DNA of 64,000 bases from Schistocephalus solidus (lineage: Eukaryota; Platyhelminthes; Cestoda; Diphyllobothriidea; Diphyllobothriidae), in NCBI GenBank assembly GCA_017591395.1, contig WEDG01005637.1, forward strand, positions 62,001-126,000. Reading direction: 5' to 3'. The first letter of the stretch is position 1. Each line of letters starts with the position of its first letter. The notes beneath the pieces were generated by a model. That model made no database searches. It was not told where the DNA came from and worked only from the letters and a program-made list of their open reading frames with translations. Positions 58,101-64,000 of this stretch are shown piece after piece. A program made the translations under genes and the position numbers.

Positions 58101-59371
58101 CTTCATCTTCAATGACATGATCCTTGTGACCAAACCTGTCCGCAGCTATGGCAGTCATGCTGTCAGCGAACTGGTTGGCACGAATATCCTCGACGTCAGT
58201 CTCACACGGGGCGCTGGTGCGACTGGCAGTGACGGTCGCAGGAGCACCAACACTATTGCTGGCACCGCACCGACGACTATCCCCTATGTACCGACGCACC
58301 GACGACTGCGTTCACTAGAATTATTAACCGCTGGAAGGACCAGTGTCCCGCCTCAGGTCGGCGGAGGTGAAACATCTGCCACCTTGGCGCAGCAAAATGA
58401 GATCCTGCGAAGGAATCGGATCAAGGTCCTGCCAGGAGTTTGCTCAACAGCAATTCCGACGAATAGTCAGTTTCAGGTGCGACAGGTTATTCCCCTGCTG
58501 AACATCCACGTCCTCGTCTTCGGCAGCGGAAGTAAGTTGACTTCGCCCTGATTTTCGGGACACATTATGTCCATAATTCTGTCTCTCAGCGGGAAGTGTG
58601 TGTGTGTGTGTGTGTGTGGAGAGAGAGAGAGAGAAATGACGAAGTGATCGTATAACACATACTCCGTACTTGCGTGAATAATTAACAGTTGAATTCCCCA
58701 TGCATAAGCTTAGTGATAAACTTACTTTAAATGTGGCGTGAATGTGGTAACAAAAAGAAAATCACATCTAATATTTGAAATTAAACTAAATTATCAGTGG
58801 TAATACATTGGTCTATAGAATCAAGCGCTCACTAAATTAGCGGACTTTGGCCTAGTATATATGGTATTTTAAATGACTGGTCACTCAAGAATAATTACTC
58901 TCTTCAAAATTCTGTACGGTTAATATAATTAAGGATGACACGTGACCATTTTTTGGCAAGTAAGTTCCTCCTTTGGGTCAATGTCACCGACATAAATAAA
59001 AAGTAGTACACCTGTAGGGTGATAGGTTATCTGGAGGGAACATGGGAGTTTTGAGATGCACACAGTGGAAGAGAAGACCACCATCCCACTGTTATACTAA
59101 AGCTTCATGGTAAATTGTACTTTTATTTCCGGTTATTTGCCTATTAGATTGCAATAAAAGACTTTTCGTTGATGTTTTAGTTTACGCCAACGGTCTAGAA
59201 CTCCGAGACCAAGAAAAAGGCCTCATCTACCTAAACCTACCAACTGAGGAGATCAGACAGAAAGTCATAAACTGGCTCCACGAATCCATCGAGGAGACAA
59301 GCGAGTTATTTCGATTGAAGGTCCTCAAGCCTAACTGGATTCGGCCGACCGAATCGATTCCTACCTTCTAG
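54486..59371 (+). CDS. IQSEC: IQSEC/BRAG-type Arf guanine-nucleotide exchange factor
   Basis: Activates Arf-family GTPases by swapping GDP for GTP at membranes. A six-exon model joins in frame to a stop: 54486-55144 (5' end uncertain), 56323-56874, 56979-57137, 57415-57496, 57628-58531 and 59181-59371, with all introns GT-AG. This gives about 848 residues: disordered N-terminus with an IQ-like motif (about 147-157), Ser-rich linker, Sec7 (about 404-600) and PH (about 605-840). Sec7 keeps the glutamic finger (GESQK, E486) and LYNP in motif 2; the usual LNT there is LHT. DPETIYTLVYAI, NLRGVDAGD and a PH end reading WLHESIEE match IQSEC better than cytohesins. The PH domain has an ~105-residue insertion. 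Confidence 0.88.
55145..56322. other. IQSEC intron 1
   Basis: 1178 bp, GTAAGT to AAAG. It contains a GC-rich island (about 55780-55970) preceded by a CTG trinucleotide run. A possible alternative promoter or regulatory segment, with no direct proof. Confidence 0.55.
56323..56874 (+). CDS. IQSEC: IQSEC exon 2 (Ser-rich linker)
   Basis: Starts after TTTTTTCCCAAAG and ends at AATTT|GTAAGC. The 184 codons are Ser/Thr-rich and acidic in places (TESDDSHIEEDFENH), then basic before Sec7. The last codons (SLFN) resemble the LNLFN stretch just before Sec7 in animal IQSECs. Confidence 0.8.
56979..57137 (+). CDS. IQSEC: IQSEC exon 3 (start of Sec7)
   Basis: Acceptor TTGAATTTCAG, donor AAA|GTAAGT. It encodes GIDYLVRAGVISNNPGAIAQ and IGEYFGRLSD, the first Sec7 helices (compare GIQYLIERG...IGEFLGN in vertebrate IQSEC). 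Confidence 0.88.
57415..57496 (+). CDS. IQSEC: IQSEC exon 4 (Sec7)
   Basis: Acceptor ACATTTTAG, donor GAC|GTAAGT. It encodes MDFEGLELDEALRRML, matching the MDFSSMELDEALRKF block of IQSEC. Only 82 bp and too short to notice without its neighbours. Confidence 0.88.
57628..58531 (+). CDS. IQSEC: IQSEC exon 5 (Sec7 catalytic part and most of PH)
   Basis: Acceptor CTCTATAG, donor GGA|GTAAGT-type at 58532. It begins with the glutamic finger (GESQKMEFLL), continues through FRDPETIYTL and NLRGVDAGDNL, then PH strands (LRGLFIFNDMILVTK). From about 58153 to 58474 it carries an insertion rich in Thr, Gly and Arg before PH resumes with VIPLLNIHVLVFG. Confidence 0.9.
58596..58635. repeat. (GT)n(GA)n compound microsatellite
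   Basis: Eleven or so GT units followed by about eight GA units, inside the last intron of the IQSEC-like gene. Confidence 0.9.
59181..59371 (+). CDS. IQSEC: IQSEC exon 6 (end of PH, C-terminus)
   Basis: Acceptor GATGTTTTAG. It encodes YANGLELRDQEKGLIYLNLP and the C-terminal PH helix (IRQKVINWLHESIEE), then ends at TAG after ~63 codons. The product stops soon after PH, without the long C-terminal tail of vertebrate isoforms. Confidence 0.88.
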
Positions 59372-59549
59372 TTTTATTTTTAAGATTCTAGCTTTTTGTT
59401 TTTGAGCAACCTCTGCACTACTTCCATATCAACACTGAGACTTATACACCTGATATTTTCTCTTATTTTTCGAATCAGAGTCTATTCTCCCTCCAAGACT
59501 AGATTGCCCTCAACCCTTTTGTATCTGACCTCATTGCCATGCCTTTATG

Positions 59550-59555
59550 AATAAA
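59550..59555 (+). terminator. Poly(A) signal AATAAA of the IQSEC-like gene
   Basis: AATAAA about 180 bp after the stop codon, within GCCTTTATGAATAAAGTTC, giving a short 3' untranslated region of roughly 200 bases. Its position supports exon 6 as terminal. Confidence 0.7.
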
Positions 59556-60039
59556 GTTCTGCAAAATTTGCAGATTATATTATCTATCACAGGGACACTT
59601 ATTTTGCCTCTAAGGAAAAGGTCCATAGGCAACTACAGGTGGTTCGCCTGGCATAGGTAGCTTACAAGTGTGTTGGGCCTTTATTAAAAAACTGGAGTCC
59701 ATGTAGCTGGTTTCGGATAGGTAGTCTCGGATATCTTCCTGACCCGTTGTGTGAAATCCAGAAACATAATAATCGACATCTAGAATTCGTGTCCTGTGAT
59801 GGACACCGATTTTGTCACCTGTGTTGTTTGTTTTATCCTGCTGCCTTTGAAGCCTGTGCGCAGTCAAGCACAAATATATAGTGTTCATGAAAATCTGTTC
59901 GCTGGCGCGAAACGAATACTTGTGAATAGAACTTCGGAAGAATTCATTTACTTGGTCTAGCCGACCTTCGTTAGGGCATCCTCTCAGTTTGCTGTAACGA
60001 GCATATTTGCGAAAGCTCGTTCCTTCATACTTATAAAGG

Positions 60040-60250
60040 GAAAGAAGTATGTATAGACCACAAAGAATATATGTACATCTAAAATGAGATGACAGACAAA
60101 GATAAGGGAGACTGCGATGACCAGTTCTGACTTATCATATGGCATAAACCAGTCATAAACAAACTCAAGCTTTGCAAAAACCGAGGCTTGAATCCGGGTT
60201 TTTTGGTTATTAGTCCAACGCTCTGACAATTGAACCACAGGCTCATTGTC
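60040..60250 (-). mobile_element. tRNA-derived SINE, second family
   Basis: On the minus strand it starts GAGCCTGTGGTTCAATTGTCAGAGC (box A), then CCCGGATTCAAGCCTCGG (box B), followed by a non-tRNA body with TGACTGGTTTATGCCATATG and ACTGGTCATCGCAGTCTCCC. A similar body piece lies at 15890-15960. The head differs from the family at 17.2 and 50.6 kb. Not a functional tRNA: the anticodon stem is poor. Confidence 0.6.
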
Positions 60251-62984
60251 TTGTCAGTTACGACCGGGAATATTAACAATTAAAAGGGGCATCCAACAGC
60301 AAAGTTGATCACGAGAACCAGAATTGTATTATCATGACATCTCAAAAATGAACAACTTCCATAATCGGTAGGTATCATACCGCGCATCACAGTATTTATA
60401 GGAAGTGACAGTTGGGCTAACAGGGCTTTAGTAAAAGGGGTTTACCTCTGCCGTTTGAAGGACAAGGAGAAAATCGTCAGTCGGCACGCCTCCTATTATG
60501 GGGGCGGTGCTTTGGCTTTAGTGCCCATGGCTCGCATATGTGCAGGGAACAACTCTGCATCTCCCTTGGTGGGAGGGGGGGGGGGTATGGGGGTTGGCGA
60601 GCCTCTAGACAGCGGCGGGGGGAGCGGCTGTGCTACAAATTTTTGTTTACGCCCGTTATACTGCCATTTTATTCTTCTGCCATGAAAAGTGAAGTAGTAG
60701 AGGCGGCGAGGTTATGAACAAAATGTACTGATACAGACGTTTCAGAAACTTCCTTCTTTCCATCATAAAAAAAGTGCCGTGGCTGTTCCTGATGACTGCA
60801 CAGAAAACTCCATCGTTTGTGGTAGTCCTGACCTGCACCATAATCTACCCAAGCGTCTATTTAGCCCTAGTAGTGCACTGATATTCAGTAGTGAAGTGGG
60901 GATTGGTATGAGTTCCGAAAACCAGCCTTTTTAGTTATTTTCGTTTCAGGTTCCCCCTTCCCCTCTTCGGCTCATTGACACCTAGACAACCTGCATTTTG
61001 ACTCGCCAAAATAAACTCTGTTTTTTTTGCACGAAAAAATAGCTGAACTTCGACGACTGTTGAAAGCGTAAACTGAGGTAGGTGTCAACGCTCCAAAAAG
61101 TTGCCTTCTGCGACTGAGCAAGTCCCCTGATTTCGCAGGGTGCCCGGTGGGATCGTTTATGTCGTTTGTTTTGGACGCACTATTGAGTGTGTGTAATGAA
61201 TCCTGTTTATATGGGAACGGCCACACAGATATCCATTGACTTCGTAGGGCTAACGAGCTTCGAAGGGGCGGCAATGAGTTCTGTAGCCCACACAGAGGTG
61301 TAAATGGTTTGCATTAAGAGAACGCCATGAACAGAAGCGTTGCCTGCCCTGGCTACCGTGCGATGGGCGGGAGGGAGGGGGGGGGGGTGAAACAAACAAA
61401 TACCGCAAGCAGGTCGAGCCTGGGGTGGATGGCTTTCACCTCGCCGAAGGTGCGAATGGCCCCAATTTATGCAACCCCTGCGTAGGCCGCCATTGCGGAG
61501 CAGAGAAAGGAGTTCGAATTATGTCCCCCTGCCCATGATCGCTAAAAAGTTAGACAGTTCTTCGCGCACGGCCATTTCGGAGTTCAGTCAAGACTGCAAA
61601 TTTCGTTTGGTTTTCTCTTATTTTGAGGTCAGTGGAAGCATATTCTCCAAGGGAAATAGCCACGATAGCACTTTGAATTGAAATTCTTCCGCACCGCAAC
61701 AGCGAGTTTTCAGAGGTCAATTGTAGGTGGCAGTGAGATGATGGTTATGCTTTTCGTATCCGAATAAACAACAATTGTAGGGCTGCCCAGAAATGCAGGT
61801 TGTCCAGTCGAGCTTGTCTGCTTAATAATGAAGGTGCTCGGAAGGGAGATCGCGCGTCACACTATTACCAGCGAAAGCGTGTTATGTTTAGCAGGAATTT
61901 GAACAGCAACCGAAGTCAATGTAAACGGCTATCTCCCAGGCAATCGAGCGGTTTTACCCAAGAACGAGCAAATATCCCCGTGTAAATATTTAGTGCTATC
62001 TGTCCTCAACAACGTGCTTTATCAAATCTCAGGCCGGAAGGAGCGGGAAGTTTGAATACGAACTCATTTATCTAACACTCTATTATTGCTTTATGGACTC
62101 GCTGCCTGTCGGCTCCGTTATCACAGACGTTAATCGATCCACTTCGGTTGCCGGACGGAGAACGAACGTTCCACATGTCGTGGCGCTCTGGTCTAGATTC
62201 TCGTCAGATAATCTCAGATCTTTTATGTCACATGCTTGTTCGGAGAAGTATGATGAAAAAAAAAATTGATGTAGCTCTCGGGTTCAGTCAGTTAGCAGAA
62301 ATTCTCGATAACAGGTATTGCAATTATGGAGCAAACATACAAGGAACAGCTGAATAAAAATACAATATAAGTAACCCAGCAAACGTGGGTAAAGAACACT
62401 GATATTACCGAAATTTTCAACAGAAAACATTGTACAGTTGGGCGACAGGCTTCAGTTAGTTGAATCGTGGGTTCACTGGCCTTCCATTATTTCATCTGCT
62501 CTCATAACCTTTGAGCATGTTGCACGTTGAAGATGATTTTTATGTTGCAGGTAGTAGATACCGTAAAGATATTTCAACACTAGCCTCATGCTCTTCTTCC
62601 CCTTGCATGGTATCATAACGGACTCGAGAGAAGGCAGTCAGCTCAGTGGCTGACCAGACGCGTATCATGCGGGCGTGTTGGCTCCGCTACACAACTGAAT
62701 CAGACAAATTAATCTTAGGGCTTTTGAGTCACCGCATATTAGACAGACACGTCATCGAAGTCACGAGTAGGAAGGAGTCGCTGCATATGCTTCTGAGAGA
62801 ATACTTGCCACCAGTTGCCAAACTTCGAAATCGCTGTACGTAGGGCGAAACCGAAGTGTTTCGGACTGTTATGACAGGTCTCCCTTACATTCCTCGGTCT
62901 ATTTAAGTATAGAGACGGCCGGACATGAAATTGAGTGCGCTGGCTAACGGAGAGTCCTGTATGGCCTAAACGTAAGACCGTATT
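60251..62984. other. No gene seen
   Basis: G-homopolymer runs at about 60569-60582 and 61377-61388 are capable of G-quadruplex formation. The nearby frames are low complexity. Confidence 0.4.
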
Positions 62985-63400
62985 TTACGCATTCACCGTG
63001 TGCTCCACATCACAGTGATGCATGGGCAGTGACTTGCTTTTGCATTCGTTTTAAGTGATATAAGATTTGCACAATAGCTAACGCACTCTCCCTTTCCTCA
63101 CCCGTCTATGCCCGGTGTCAAGGCAGAGTCAAACAGAACGGAGGTGGATTTGGGCGCAGTTGGCTGGCGCGACAGAAGACTCCCCTGACCATTTCGCCAC
63201 GCCTGAATCAGACCCCACGGAGTGAAAGTTCCATAAATAGCAAATTGCTAGTGTGACGTGAGCCTGCACCTACGCGTGCCACCACTCCCCTATGTTGGGC
63301 ATATTTTATCGGAGCTCAACCCGAATAACGCCTGCCGTGCCCTAATCTGGCCCGTCTTGTTCCAGCGCACCTACCGCGCGGCCTGTTTAGGGGGCAAATC
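62985..63400 (-). mobile_element. SINE-like element, copy S4
   Basis: Minus-strand copy running from a CCCCCTAAACAGGCC-side head near 63400, with box-B-like GGGTTGAGCTCC (about 63315-63326), to the LINE-shared tail near 62990 (CACCGTGTGCTCCAC on the plus strand). It is nearly full length but diverged. Confidence 0.7.
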
Positions 63401-64000
63401 TACTTACTACAACGAATATCGGACGTTCAACTGGCCAGATATATCAAAATCCTCCAAATGCAGGCATATTTCGTTCGAAGCTTTTAGTTTTACTCGATTT
63501 TATTCCACAAGAATTTTTACCTGCTTTTAAGTTCCAAAAACGAGTAAGAAATACGTTCTGTCGATGAAGCCCTGAGCATAGTATAAGCACTAGTTTTCAA
63601 AATTTGCTGTTAAACAACGCGTCGGAAATTAACCCATGGAAATCCCCACCATCGTCCGATCGTTGAATATGCATAGCAGAATATCTAGCAACAACACTCT
63701 GTTGGCCGATTGTTACATTTTAAAGTTCATTTCTTATTACTCAGTAGAATCATGGCTGCTTTGTACAGGGCTCGAGTTGAGTAAAATCTAGCTCGCGCGG
63801 ATTATATGAACGGTTTAGGACCTTAAAAGTGAGACGGACAAGTGTGCCCTAGATGAGCGCGTTTCATAAAGCCCGCATGCCCTGGTGGTTTTGCGACCTC
63901 CACTGAGAGTTCAGGACGCGCCTCTAAAAGGGCTTTCTTGTCCACGTGCCCTCCCCCCCCTGCCTGAGCACTGATGATTTATGCGAAGGGGACGGGAGGC
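63401..64000. other. No gene seen
   Basis: Nothing supported up to the window end. A short C-run lies at about 63951-63960. Confidence 0.4.

Noticed and set aside
59610..59888. 92-codon minus-strand frame
   Set aside because: Lies just after the IQSEC-like gene near SINE sequence; no splice sites or domain, so probably repeat-derived.

Overview
This window looks like a piece of a flatworm nuclear genome, most likely a tapeworm of the Diphyllobothriidea (Spirometra, Schistocephalus or Dibothriocephalus type). That placement is inferred from the transposon families and gene style, not from a database match. Coding exons are short and separated by GT-AG introns, some very small. Most of the DNA is dispersed repeats, decayed retroelements and microsatellites. 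There are no operons, bacterial genes or CRISPR arrays.

Layout. 1-5 kb: microsatellites, a diverged ~600 bp direct repeat (about 1277-1873 and 3598-4213) and a SINE-like copy. 4.8-14.1 kb: a nested transposon block. A Penelope-like element (about 11.66-14.13 kb, plus strand, RT then GIY-YIG endonuclease) is mirrored by an inverted copy of its 3' end (4.82-5.58 kb). A full-length RTE-like LINE (copy 1, minus strand, about 5.99-11.38 kb) lies between them. A single well-preserved exon of a ubiquitin-specific protease (11432-11652, minus) is squeezed between the LINE and the Penelope element. 15.1-15.5 kb: a possible secreted PLAT-like exon. 17.2-17.5 kb: a head-to-head pair of tRNA-derived SINE heads. 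18.7 kb: a fragment of a second LINE type. 21.1-26.2 kb: several candidate exons of an unrecognised minus-strand gene. 27.5-28.15 kb: two tandem SINE copies running straight into the 5' end of LINE copy 2 (plus strand, 28.17-33.52 kb), which is more decayed. 36.9-37.6 kb: a Ser/Pro-rich coding stretch with two frame breaks. 37.6-54.4 kb: mostly noncoding, rich in a small foldback repeat with a CCCTAA-like core. 54.4-59.6 kb: the best host gene of the window, a six-exon IQSEC/BRAG-type Arf guanine-nucleotide exchange factor (IQ-like motif, Sec7, PH) with a poly(A) signal. 59.6-64 kb: noncoding sequence with SINE copies.

How the parts relate. The host genes show no evident functional link to one another. 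The mobile elements do: the LINE encodes endonuclease, reverse transcriptase and C-terminal C2H2 zinc fingers, and its last ~230 bp, ending in a small stem-loop, are shared with a ~400 bp non-autonomous repeat that it probably mobilises. The Penelope-like element shows the inverted partial-copy arrangement typical of its class. Frame and splice calls were made by eye, and all repeat boundaries are approximate.
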